Shown in pieces: positions 52,886 to 60,885 of a stretch of 64,000 nt of DNA. The stretch lies in assembly GCA_003994795.1 (NCBI GenBank), contig AP018269.1, positions 1,305,346 through 1,369,345 on the forward strand. Reading direction: 5' to 3'. The notes under the pieces were generated by a model, which saw only the letters and a program-made list of their open reading frames with translations, ran no database searches and was not told the DNA's origin. Source of the DNA: Cylindrospermum sp. NIES-4074. Lineage in GTDB: Bacteria > Cyanobacteriota > Cyanobacteriia > Cyanobacteriales > Nostocaceae. How positions within the stretch are numbered: the first letter of the stretch is position 1; each line of letters begins with the position of its first letter. The position numbers were made by a program, and so were the translations under genes.

Positions 52886-54694
52886 TTATGTATCATCATC
52901 TGATGCTTCTGTTTGCTGCTGCAATGCTTCTCGAATGTCTGACAATAACGCAGGATTGCTCTCTAGTCTTTCCAGCATTGCCAGCGCTACCTCTGTATTA
53001 AACGCGGGAAGCTCTGCTTGTTGTGCAAGAGATTGGAGAACGCCAAGCAATGTTTCCTTATTGCAATGCAGAAGCTTCATTATATGCAACATTTTTACAG
53101 TAAGTGCCGCATTTTGCGTATTTGGGTGTTGCTCGCCTAACCTTTTTTGATATATCGCCAACGCTTGTTTAGACAAATTTTCAGCTTCCGCATATTTATT
53201 TTGCGCTTCATACAATATTGCTAAGTTGTTGAGACTGGATGCAACATCGGGATGATCTAGTCCCAGTTGGCGTTTTAATATTTCTAAAGATTGCTGATAA
53301 AGGGGTTCAGCATCGCTGTAACGTCCTTGGGATTTGTAGAGCGATGCTAAATTGTTGAGACTCGTTGCCACAGCGGGATGGTCTAGTCCCAGTTGACGTT
53401 TTCTGATTTCTAGAGATTGCTGAAAAAGAAGTTCTGCTTCACTGTAGCGCCCTTGGGATTTGTAGAGCAATGCTAAATTGTTGAGGCTAGATGCCACATC
53501 GGGATGGTCTTGTCCCAGTTGATGTTTTATACTTTCTAAAGATTGCTGAAAAAGAAGTTCTGCTTCGCTGTAGCGTCCTTGGGATTTGTAGAGCGATGCT
53601 AAGTTGTTAAGACTCGTTGCCACATCGGGATGGTCTTGTCCAAGTTGGCGTTTTATGATTTCTAAAGATTGCTGAAAAAGAAGTTCTGCTTCGCTGTAGC
53701 GTCCTTGTAATTTGTAGAGCAATGCTAAATTGTTAAGACTGCTTGACACATTTGGATGGTCTTGTCCCAGCAGGCGTTTTATGATTTCTAAAGATTGCTG
53801 AAAAAGAAGTTCTGCTTCGCTGTATCTACCTTGGGATTCGTAGAGAAACGCCAAATTGTTTAAGCTACTAGCTAAGTCTTTCTCTAAACCTAATTCTTTT
53901 TGCAGTTCAACAGCCTTACTAAAATACTCAATTGCTAATTCTTTCTCTTTCCTGTAATCCAGATACTCTCCCTTATCTAACCTTCTTTTATAAATATTTC
54001 CCAGGCTGAGATACAAGGTAGCCAAACTCGAATCTTTGAGTCCCTGTTGTTCCTTCTGGTGGATAAACTGCTTTAAGTCTTCTATCGGCAAAAAATAGGG
54101 ATTTTCATCATCAAAGCGTGATAAATCACTTTCACTAAAAACAGAACGCATGGGTTCTAGTTCTCTACTAGAAACAGTATTTTTCCTTCTCGAAACAAAG
54201 TGAAATACACCAGCACGCCAACTCCAGAAATCTGAAGCTTTTTTAATCAATTTACTCAAAATTTGGTTAGTTACCCAAAGAACAATTGGATAGGGAAAAT
54301 CGCGCATAGCTTCCCTTGTCCACTGTAAATAACCGAAAAAAATCTCTTGTTCTGACCTTTCCTCTCCCATTCTAAGAAAATAAAGCTGTTCAGCACCCGT
54401 TACAGTTATGACGGCTTTTCCTCCCTGACGCAGATATTCTTCACTTTGTACCAATTGGTAAATAGCAGCTTTTAGACTCGGTTCACCGCGTGCCAATGTC
54501 ACCCGATAAGGGCGGAATTCAGGCTGTAATTCTGCTTCATACTGGGCAATAATTTTCTCTCGGAAATTCAAGTCATCACAAACGGCTATCAGCAAACTCA
54601 AACCATGTTCTTTAGCTTGAATACTCACAATTAAATCATCATAAGCATCCAGATTTTGCTCATCATCAGCGTCAAATAATTGGTTGGCTGCCAT
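52886..54694 (-). CDS. TPR protein with degenerate NTPase-like N-terminal domain
   Basis: 602 residues. Residues 1-205 resemble a P-loop-type domain without a Walker A: AVITVTGAEQL in Walker B position, then LQWTREAMRDFPYPIVLWVT and KASDFWSWRAGVFHFVSRRK, a motif seen in cyanobacterial STAND-like TPR proteins. Residues about 225-510 are at least six tetratricopeptide repeats of 42 residues (kinesin-light-chain type: LASLYKSQGRYSEAELLFQQ, then SLEIIKRQLGQDHPDVATSL). The underlying 126-bp DNA repeats are very alike. A helical tail ends acidic (EASDDDT). It overlaps the upstream NTPase gene by 23 bp, so the products probably act together. Confidence 0.85.
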   Translation of the reverse strand: MAANQLFDADDEQNLDAYDDLIVSIQAKEHGLSLLIAVCDDLNFREKIIAQYEAELQPEFRPYRVTLARGEPSLKAAIYQLVQSEEYLRQGGKAVITVTGAEQLYFLRMGEERSEQEIFFGYLQWTREAMRDFPYPIVLWVTNQILSKLIKKASDFWSWRAGVFHFVSRRKNTVSSRELEPMRSVFSESDLSRFDDENPYFLPIEDLKQFIHQKEQQGLKDSSLATLYLSLGNIYKRRLDKGEYLDYRKEKELAIEYFSKAVELQKELGLEKDLASSLNNLAFLYESQGRYSEAELLFQQSLEIIKRLLGQDHPNVSSSLNNLALLYKLQGRYSEAELLFQQSLEIIKRQLGQDHPDVATSLNNLASLYKSQGRYSEAELLFQQSLESIKHQLGQDHPDVASSLNNLALLYKSQGRYSEAELLFQQSLEIRKRQLGLDHPAVATSLNNLASLYKSQGRYSDAEPLYQQSLEILKRQLGLDHPDVASSLNNLAILYEAQNKYAEAENLSKQALAIYQKRLGEQHPNTQNAALTVKMLHIMKLLHCNKETLLGVLQSLAQQAELPAFNTEVALAMLERLESNPALLSDIREALQQQTEASDDDT

Positions 54695-55976
54695 TGATCA
54701 ACCCCTGATCTCTCAATAGTTCTACAACAATTGGGTGAACATCATACCAGTTCTTACGATTGCGATATTCCAAAACATAAAGACCATGCAATAAATCTAA
54801 AAAGTCTAGTTCCTTGGGGTCATCAGGCATAAAGTTTTTATATGTGGTTTGCAATATTGCATAATCAACCTTACCCAAAGGAACGGCAAAATCATTACGA
54901 ATATTATTAACTGCTTCATCCAAAATTTGCTCATCAATAATCACTAACTGTCCAGGTTTTCGTCTGATTAATCTCAGAGCAATTCGACAACATTCATTAG
55001 CGATTCTAATCAACTCTCGCAATACACCACCGCTATTTAAAACAATTTGTTCTGTAGCTTGTGGTTTTATAAGTTCATCCGCAATCCGCTTGTGTAAGAT
55101 TTCCGATAAAACATCCTTCGCTTGAGCGCGAGGCTGTGGATTGGTTTGACGACTTTGCCCTTTTTCAAATAACTTCAAGACAGGCATCACCACAATTTGA
55201 TCGTTAGTTTCCGTCTCAATAAGCGGTCTAAGGAATTTATCTCGTAAAACAGCGATTGGTATAGTGTAAATAATTCTCAGATTGGGTTGACATAAAGCTT
55301 TGATATTGTCTCGATAAATATCATTAACTCTTCCCAGTTCTAATTTATCTAAGTCATCAATAAGCACTAAAATTTCTTTTCTAATAGCTACTTGAATCAC
55401 AGCAGCGATTTCATTAATCCGGGCTACTAAATCGGAAATTTTGCGTTCAAACTCTTGCTTGATTTCATTGCGGACAGCAGCATTAACTTTTAACACCCCT
55501 TTAAACAAAGTTAGCAAGTCAAAACCTGTAGATACTTCAGCATCCAAGCTTTCCGTTTCAGTTTTAGTCCGGGTAGCAAACCACTTATAAAAAGCGTCTT
55601 TTGTCGATTTAGGAATTTCTACTTGGCGTGCTTCTGCCTCATACATTAAGTTGACGGCAATAGCAAAAAGAATATTGACATGATTAACATCCGACATTTC
55701 AATCGTGTCTGAAATGGAGAATAAAACTACAAAATAGCGCTCTTCCAATCGCCGACTAAACTCAGCTAACAAAGTGGACTTGCCACACCCAGTATGTCCT
55801 GTGAAGATAATCTTGCCATCACCATTAGGACTATCTTCAACTAATTGTTCTAATTCTTCAATTACTTCATTACCATAATCCACTCGGAATTGATCTAAGT
55901 CATTCTGCTCTATGAGTGGTAACAGTTCCAAATTTCGATACGCTTGCTGAAACGCTTTTAATAAATCTTCAGACAT
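54672..55976 (-). CDS. P-loop NTPase of a split NTPase-TPR pair
   Basis: 434 residues. Walker A is GHTGCGKST (60-68) and Walker B is EILVLIDDLDKLE (about 205-217). A sensor region near NLRIIYTIPIAVLRDKFLRP and a C-terminal winged-helix-like part (PLGKVDYAILQTTYKNFMPD; DVHPIVVELLRDQGLI) fit AAA/STAND or KAP-like ATPases. It is the first gene of a two-gene unit. The TPR gene that overlaps its 3' end would supply the ligand-sensing repeats normally fused to STAND NTPases. Function is unknown; regulation or defence are possibilities only. Confidence 0.85.
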   Translation of the reverse strand: MSEDLLKAFQQAYRNLELLPLIEQNDLDQFRVDYGNEVIEELEQLVEDSPNGDGKIIFTGHTGCGKSTLLAEFSRRLEERYFVVLFSISDTIEMSDVNHVNILFAIAVNLMYEAEARQVEIPKSTKDAFYKWFATRTKTETESLDAEVSTGFDLLTLFKGVLKVNAAVRNEIKQEFERKISDLVARINEIAAVIQVAIRKEILVLIDDLDKLELGRVNDIYRDNIKALCQPNLRIIYTIPIAVLRDKFLRPLIETETNDQIVVMPVLKLFEKGQSRQTNPQPRAQAKDVLSEILHKRIADELIKPQATEQIVLNSGGVLRELIRIANECCRIALRLIRRKPGQLVIIDEQILDEAVNNIRNDFAVPLGKVDYAILQTTYKNFMPDDPKELDFLDLLHGLYVLEYRNRKNWYDVHPIVVELLRDQGLINGSQPII

Positions 55977-56173
55977 TGGCTATTACTGTATAACATCATC
56001 TATATTCATATCATCGCGCATCCTTGCTGAAGTAGACATCCCTCCTTTGTTTTCCTCTGCGCTTTCCTCCGCGTCCCTTTGCGTTTAAAACATTACCCCT
56101 CTCCGCAGCCGGAAAGGGGTTAAGGGTAAACAGACCAAAATTCTCACTGCCGAAACTCAAGAATCAGCGCTGC

Positions 56174-56701
56174 CTAATAAGCGTCTTGCAACTCGTAGAA
56201 ATCAGGCGAGATGTAATCCTTCCGCAGAGGCCAACCTACCCAATCTTCCGGCATCAAAATCCGTTTCAGATTTGGATGTCCTTCGTAGATAATGCCAAAC
56301 ATATCGTAAGATTCGCGCTCTTGCCAATCTGCCGTTTTCCAAATCCAGTACACTGAAGGCACCGTAGGGTTTTCCCGTGGTAAGAACACCTTCAGACGTA
56401 TTTCTTCGGGGCGTTCGGCATTATCACTAATTTTATTCAAGTGATACACACTTACCAAATCTTGTCCTGGCCCCAAGTCAATGCCAGACTGGAACTGGAG
56501 ATAATTAAACCCGTAAGCATACAGGGCTGTAGCGGTAGGTAGCAAAAAATCTGCTGCTACCTTAATAATCTCTACTCCATTAGCATCGGGCGCTAAAGAC
56601 TCATGGTCAAAGCCATTTTCCGTCAACCACTGGGAAACTTTACCGGCTTGAACTATGGCCTCTTGCGCCACTGGAACTACTTTAGATTCTTCATCAGCCA
56701 C
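56174..56701 (-). CDS. ndhJ: NAD(P)H-quinone oxidoreductase subunit J
   Basis: 175 residues from a GTG start, the NDH-1 30-kDa subunit. Landmarks are [40 protein letters not shown] and [19 protein letters not shown]. It lies in the hydrophilic arm beside NdhK and NdhH at the thylakoid membrane, in respiratory and cyclic photosynthetic electron flow. It overlaps ndhK by 8 bp in the conserved ndhC-ndhK-ndhJ order. Confidence 0.97.
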   Translation of the reverse strand: MADEESKVVPVAQEAIVQAGKVSQWLTENGFDHESLAPDANGVEIIKVAADFLLPTATALYAYGFNYLQFQSGIDLGPGQDLVSVYHLNKISDNAERPEEIRLKVFLPRENPTVPSVYWIWKTADWQERESYDMFGIIYEGHPNLKRILMPEDWVGWPLRKDYISPDFYELQDAY

Positions 56702-57431
56702 GGTATTCTTCCTCCTTTTGTGTCTTTGCTGTCAGCAGCGCCGGGGGTATTGGCATACCGATCGCTTCCGCTAATTCTTTCGGGGGTGTAAAGCGAGTCT
56801 CTGACTGCAAATACTTACCAGTTAAAATTTCTTCCACTGGCTTGAGATTATGAGTTGTGCTGTAGTAGCGGTGAACTTGCTTAATGTTAGCCCGCTCTTG
56901 AATCGAATCATTGGCGATCTTCTTCCGCAACTTGATAATCGCGTCAATAATCGCTTCAGGACGAGGAGGACAACCAGGCAAGTACACATCTACCGGAATC
57001 AGTTTATCAACTCCGCGCACAGCCGTGGGGGAATCAACGCTGAACATTCCGCCAGTAATTGTGCAAGCTCCCATCGCGATTACATACTTGGGTTCGGGCA
57101 TTTGTTCATAAAGACGCACCAATTGCGGTGCCATCTTCATGGTAATTGTCCCAGCAGTAATGATTAAATCAGCTTGACGGGGGCTAGAACGGGGAATCAG
57201 CCCAAAACGGTCAAAGTCGAAGCGAGAGCCAATTAAAGCGGCAAACTCAATAAAGCAGCAAGCCGTACCAAACAGCAACGGCCACAAGCTAGAAAGCCGC
57301 GCCCAGTTGTAGAGGTCATCAACCGTAGTCAAGATGACATTCTCAGAAAGGTCTTGAGTGACTTTGGGACGTTCAACCGGGTTAATGATCCGCTCTTGTT
57401 CTTGAGCGGTTAAATTAGAATTCAAGACCAT
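56694..57431 (-). CDS. ndhK: NAD(P)H-quinone oxidoreductase subunit K
   Basis: 245 residues. It holds the N2 [4Fe-4S] ligands: the adjacent cysteines in [19 protein letters not shown], the Cys in [20 protein letters not shown] and the Cys in [16 protein letters not shown]. This cluster passes electrons to plastoquinone. It overlaps ndhC by 10 bp and ndhJ by 8 bp, so the three are translationally coupled. The C-terminal 40 residues ([20 protein letters not shown]) are the cyanobacterial extension. Confidence 0.97.
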   Translation of the reverse strand: MVLNSNLTAQEQERIINPVERPKVTQDLSENVILTTVDDLYNWARLSSLWPLLFGTACCFIEFAALIGSRFDFDRFGLIPRSSPRQADLIITAGTITMKMAPQLVRLYEQMPEPKYVIAMGACTITGGMFSVDSPTAVRGVDKLIPVDVYLPGCPPRPEAIIDAIIKLRKKIANDSIQERANIKQVHRYYSTTHNLKPVEEILTGKYLQSETRFTPPKELAEAIGMPIPPALLTAKTQKEEEYRG

Positions 57432-57784
57432 TCCAAAGCTCCTTTACGCCATGCGTAAACTAAGGCGACTACAAGAATTGCAATAAAAACTAGCGCTTCC
57501 AGAAATGCCAATAGTCCCAAACGGTGGAAAGCTACCGCCCAAGGATACAAAAACACAGTCTCCACGTCAAAGACCACGAAGACGAGGGCAAACATATAGT
57601 AGCGGATGTTGAACTGAATCCAGGCCCCGCCGATGGGTTCCATGCCGGATTCATAGGTGGTGCGCCGTTCTGGGCTGAAACCACTGGGTCGTAGGAGCTT
57701 GGACGCTGAGAGCGCCAGAGCAGGCACTAGGCTACAAATGATTAGGAAGCCTAGAAGGTATTCGTAACCGCTGAGGACAAACAC
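57422..57784 (-). CDS. ndhC: NAD(P)H-quinone oxidoreductase subunit 3
   Basis: 120 residues from a GTG start. Three membrane helices ([55 protein letters not shown]) and the NdhC loop [20 protein letters not shown] are present. It is the first gene of ndhCKJ. Its promoter region lies in the ~195-bp divergent spacer shared with rubA. Confidence 0.97.
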   Translation of the reverse strand: MFVLSGYEYLLGFLIICSLVPALALSASKLLRPSGFSPERRTTYESGMEPIGGAWIQFNIRYYMFALVFVVFDVETVFLYPWAVAFHRLGLLAFLEALVFIAILVVALVYAWRKGALEWS

Positions 57785-57980
57785 AATGAATATCTACCGC
57801 TTAGGGTGTAATTAAGGCTGTAACTTTCTTTTACATTATATCTTTTTGCCTTTTCTGAAATCTGGGAAACAGACGCGCTGGAGGTATTTGATTCGTTTTT
57901 GGTAGCGATAGAAAAGTCTAACAATTATGTCATAATTTTTAACGTATATTTAATAATTCCCCCTCTTCGAGGAGCTAGCG

Positions 57981-58325
57981 ATGAGCGAACAAGCTGAACA
58001 AGCTGTTGAAACTCCAGAGTTAGACCGCTATGAGTGTCGCTCCTGCGGTTACGTTTATGAACCTGAGAAGGGAGACGACAAGCAGGATATTCCCTCAGGG
58101 ACACTTTTTGCAGAACTGCCAGCAGATTGGCGCTGTCCGGTTTGCACTGCCAAGAAGGTCGCTTTTGCCAATATTGGTCCAGCGGGTACAGCATCCGGTT
58201 TCAAAGAAAATTTAGGTTACGGTCTCGGTGTCAACCAGCTAACACCAACGCAAAAGAACATCCTGATCTTTGGTGCTTTGGCCCTTGGCTTCTTGTTTTT
58301 CATCAGTCTCTACGGCTTACAATAA
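57981..58325 (+). CDS. rubA: Membrane-anchored rubredoxin
   Basis: 114 residues. The rubredoxin fold binds one iron through two CxxC pairs, Cys19/Cys22 (YECRSCGYVYEPE) and Cys52/Cys55 (DWRCPVCTAKK), and a C-terminal membrane helix (about 93-112, ILIFGALALGFLFFISLYGL) anchors it in the thylakoid. RubA is needed for photosystem assembly. It heads the conserved rubA-ycf48-psbEFLJ order; a hairpin in the 192-bp spacer before ycf48 may reduce read-through. It has a GAGGAG ribosome site 6 bp before the ATG. Confidence 0.96.
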   Translation: MSEQAEQAVETPELDRYECRSCGYVYEPEKGDDKQDIPSGTLFAELPADWRCPVCTAKKVAFANIGPAGTASGFKENLGYGLGVNQLTPTQKNILIFGALALGFLFFISLYGLQ

Positions 58326-58397
58326 GACCCGCTATCTTTTTTACCCAGTCTCTAGGATGCTTAAGGTAAACCTTTGAGAATTCATTAGGACTTCAAT

Positions 58398-58443
58398 GCG
58401 GCTTTTAATATTCTGAGATTGGCATTCAATCCCTAAAAGCCGC
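58398..58443 (+). terminator. Hairpin with T-rich tail between rubA and ycf48
   Basis: GCGGCTTTTA (58398-58407) and TAAAAGCCGC (58434-58443) are exact complements with a 26-nt loop, followed by TCTTTACC. It could terminate part of the rubA transcripts or act as a processing site. Confidence 0.5.
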
Positions 58444-58517
58444 TCTTTACCTGATGATATAAGGGCGGAGCATTCACTGAACCCATACACAAATTTAGAA
58501 ACCACTAAGAAATACTG

Positions 58518-59540
58518 ATGCATTCAATTGTGAAAAGTTGGCAACGAATATTTGCCTTGTTGATCGTAGTCCTGGCGTGTATAGGTTGTAGCAAAGTCCC
58601 TTCCATCAGTTCTAACCCCTGGCAGGTGATTAATGTGCCAACAGAGTCCAAGCTGTTGGATATTGCCTTTACTGATAATCCGCAACATGGCTATTTAGTT
58701 GGTAGTAATGCCACCCTTTTGGAAACAAATGACGGTGGAGATACTTGGAAACCTTTAAATCTGGCATTGGATGACCCCAGGTCTCGGTTTGACTCTATCA
58801 GTTTTGCTGGTAAAGAAGGCTGGATTGCGGGGGAGCCTTCACTGCTGTTACACACGACTGATGAAGGTCGTTCTTGGTCACGCATTCCCTTGAGCGAAAA
58901 GCTACCTGGTAATCCGATTGTCATCAAGGCTTTGGCTGAGAACACGGCAGAAATGGCTACTGATGTGGGAGCGATATATCAGACCACAGACGGTGGGAAA
59001 AATTGGAAAGCTCAGGTGGAAGCTGCGGTCGGTGTGGTACGTAACTTGGAACGTTCTGCTGATGGCAAATATGTTGCTGTTTCTGCCAAAGGTAGCTTCT
59101 ACTCGACTTGGGAACCAGGGCAAAGTGCGTGGGTACCTCATAACCGCCTTAGTTCTAAGCGCCTAGAAAATATGGGCTTTGCTGAAAATGGGCAGTTGTG
59201 GTTGTTAGCACGGGGCGGTCAAGTTCAGTTTAGCGACCTTACTAAACCAGATGAGTGGCTGGAGGCAGAATATCCAGAGTTGTCCACCAGCTGGGGTTTA
59301 CTGGATTTGGCATATCGCACACCCAATGAAATTTGGGTTGGTGGCGGTAGCGGTAATTTGCTGCGGAGTACCGACGGTGGTAAAACCTGGGAAAAAGACC
59401 GCGATGTAGAAGGAGTTGCTGCTAACTTGTACAAGATTGTGTTCTTGAAGCCTGATCAGGGATTTATCATTGGCGATCGCGGCGTTCTGCTAAAATACCA
59501 ACCCAATGTAGAAACAGCTTCTCAACCTGAGGCTGCTTAG
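58518..59540 (+). CDS. ycf48: Photosystem II assembly factor Ycf48 (HCF136)
   Basis: 340 residues. A lipoprotein signal (IFALLIVVLACIGCSK, lipidated Cys24) sends it to the thylakoid lumen side. The rest is a seven-bladed propeller with BNR-type turns (LLETNDGGDTWKPL; LLHTTDEGRSWSRI; IYQTTDGGKNWKAQ; LLRSTDGGKTWEKD) and the ArgPatch/loop region of HCF136. It helps D1 insertion into early photosystem II. It lies just upstream of psbE with about 100 bp between them. Confidence 0.97.
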   Translation: MHSIVKSWQRIFALLIVVLACIGCSKVPSISSNPWQVINVPTESKLLDIAFTDNPQHGYLVGSNATLLETNDGGDTWKPLNLALDDPRSRFDSISFAGKEGWIAGEPSLLLHTTDEGRSWSRIPLSEKLPGNPIVIKALAENTAEMATDVGAIYQTTDGGKNWKAQVEAAVGVVRNLERSADGKYVAVSAKGSFYSTWEPGQSAWVPHNRLSSKRLENMGFAENGQLWLLARGGQVQFSDLTKPDEWLEAEYPELSTSWGLLDLAYRTPNEIWVGGGSGNLLRSTDGGKTWEKDRDVEGVAANLYKIVFLKPDQGFIIGDRGVLLKYQPNVETASQPEAA

Positions 59541-59643
59541 GTATTCATTCCTATTTCTGAGAAGAACGTTGCAACTTGTAACTCTTTCTAAACTTTGTAG
59601 GATAATAAACTCAATAGTATTCTTTGAGAAGGTAGTGATCTAA

Positions 59644-59892
59644 ATGGCAGGTACCACTGGAGAGCGTCCGTTTTCGGACATTGTTACCAGCATCCGTTAC
59701 TGGGTAATTCACAGCATCACCATCCCCGCATTGTTTGTAGCGGGTTGGTTATTTGTCAGCACTGGTCTGGCTTATGATGTATTTGGCACACCCCGTCCCG
59801 ATCAGTATTTCACACAAACACGGCAGGAATTGCCAATTGTGAAGAACCGTTTTGAAGCTAAACAACAAGTTGAACAATTTATCGGAAAGTAG
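59644..59892 (+). CDS. psbE: Cytochrome b559 alpha subunit
   Basis: 82 residues, single membrane helix ([20 protein letters not shown]). His23 in [11 protein letters not shown] is the haem ligand shared with PsbF, and the lumenal part is [20 protein letters not shown]. It is a core part of the photosystem II reaction centre. First gene of psbEFLJ; psbF begins 9 bp after its stop. Confidence 0.98.
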   Translation: MAGTTGERPFSDIVTSIRYWVIHSITIPALFVAGWLFVSTGLAYDVFGTPRPDQYFTQTRQELPIVKNRFEAKQQVEQFIGK

Positions 59893-59901
59893 TTTGAAAT
59901 C

Positions 59902-60039
59902 ATGACTAGCGGGAATAACATCAATCAACCAGTTACCTATCCAATTTTTACGGTCAGATGGCTTGCAGTGCATACCTTAGCTGTACCATCCGTATTCTTT
60001 TTAGGCGCGATCGCCGCAATGCAATTTATTCAACGCTAG
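59902..60039 (+). CDS. psbF: Cytochrome b559 beta subunit
   Basis: 45 residues ([16 protein letters not shown]...FIQR). One membrane helix contains His24 in [13 protein letters not shown], the second axial haem ligand, followed by [12 protein letters not shown]. It pairs with PsbE to hold the b559 haem. Ends 9 bp before psbL, whose AGGAGC ribosome site overlaps its stop. Confidence 0.98.
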   Translation: MTSGNNINQPVTYPIFTVRWLAVHTLAVPSVFFLGAIAAMQFIQR

Positions 60040-60048
60040 GAGCAAATC

Positions 60049-60168
60049 ATGGAAAGAACGCCCAACACCAATAATCAGCCAGTTGAGTTAAATCGGACTT
60101 CGCTGTATTTGGGGCTACTACTGGTTTTCGTACTCGGTATTCTGTTTTCCAGTTACTTCTTTAACTAA
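60049..60168 (+). CDS. psbL: Photosystem II protein L
   Basis: 39 residues: [20 protein letters not shown], then the membrane helix [19 protein letters not shown]. PsbL is a small subunit at the photosystem II monomer interface that supports QA function. Ribosome site AGGAG seven bases before ATG. Confidence 0.98.
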   Translation: MERTPNTNNQPVELNRTSLYLGLLLVFVLGILFSSYFFN

Positions 60169-60238
60169 CTGGAACAGTTGTTCTTAATTTTTGTTTATTT
60201 AACCTGCGTTGATTCGTTATTAAGGGAGGAGAAAAGCT

Positions 60239-60358
60239 ATGTCTGGAAGTGGGAGAATTCCCCTGTGGGTCGTCGCTACGATCGCAGGTTTGGGTGTAAT
60301 AACTGTGGTAGGTATCTTCTTTTATGGAGCCTACGCCGGTATCGGTTCTTCGATATAA
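60239..60358 (+). CDS. psbJ: Photosystem II protein J
   Basis: 39 residues: [20 protein letters not shown], then [19 protein letters not shown], one membrane helix. PsbJ affects plastoquinone exchange and photosystem II assembly. A strong GGGAGGAG ribosome site lies before the ATG. Last gene of the operon; a terminator hairpin follows 68 bp later. Confidence 0.98.
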   Translation: MSGSGRIPLWVVATIAGLGVITVVGIFFYGAYAGIGSSI

Positions 60359-60426
60359 TCCCACCTAGAACCGCAAATCATTAAGTTGGGAATTTCTAGC
60401 TTTTGTTGAGAAATCAGCATAAAAAA

Positions 60427-60453
60427 ACCGCCTGTCTCACTGAGATAGGCGGT
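60427..60453 (+). terminator. Terminator hairpin after psbEFLJ
   Basis: ACCGCCTGTCTCA and TGAGATAGGCGGT form a long stem (one G-U) with a minimal loop, preceded by an A run and followed by ATTGTTATA. It can serve both psbEFLJ and, with its A run, transcription from the other direction (psaI). Confidence 0.75.
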
Positions 60454-60481
60454 ATTGTTATATCCATTAAAGGAAAATGGA

Positions 60482-60632
60482 GATTGGTAATGGGTAATTG
60501 GGGATTGGTAATAGGTAATAGGTAATTGGGGATTGGTAATTGGTAATAGCTAATTGAAAGTTAGAGATTCAGGATTGGGTATTAATTTTCATTACCCATT
60601 ACCCATTACCCATTACCCATTACCCATTACCT
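60482..60632. repeat. Heptamer STRR block, two arms in opposite orientation
   Basis: The left half is built of GGTAAT-type units (GGTAATGGGTAATTGGGGAT...). The right half (60592-60632) is a run of CATTACC heptamers with opposite orientation, about six copies. The two halves are complementary, so the block can fold into a long hairpin between psbJ and psaI. Confidence 0.85.
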
Positions 60633-60634
60633 AA

Positions 60635-60775
60635 TTAAGCAATATCCTCGCTTTCAATGTATAAAAACAAAAACGAGAAGATTACTGCTGGCAAAACTAG
60701 ACCAGTCAGGGGAACAAAGATAGAAGGCAAGAAAGAAGAATAAGCCAAGATAGAAGGCAAAAATGAACCTGACAT
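60635..60775 (-). CDS. psaI: Photosystem I reaction centre subunit VIII
   Basis: 46 residues read on the minus strand: MSGSFLPSILAYSSFLPSIF, then VPLTGLVLPAVIFSFLFLYI and ESEDIA. The ending FLFLYIExEDIA and the preceding helix are typical of PsaI, which binds near PsaL in the photosystem I trimer/tetramer region. FLPSI occurs twice, at residues 5-9 and 15-19, suggesting a small N-terminal duplication. No psaL is adjacent. It converges on psbEFLJ, and its 3' end touches the heptamer repeat. Confidence 0.9.
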   Translation of the reverse strand: MSGSFLPSILAYSSFLPSIFVPLTGLVLPAVIFSFLFLYIESEDIA

Positions 60776-60885
60776 AGAAAGGATTCCTGTTAAGTTACAC
60801 TACAATTCAAGATGAGCTTACTGCAAATTCCGCCTGATTTTTGAAATTCTCAAGATTTTTAACACAGCCTCTCTTTAGCAGGGGT

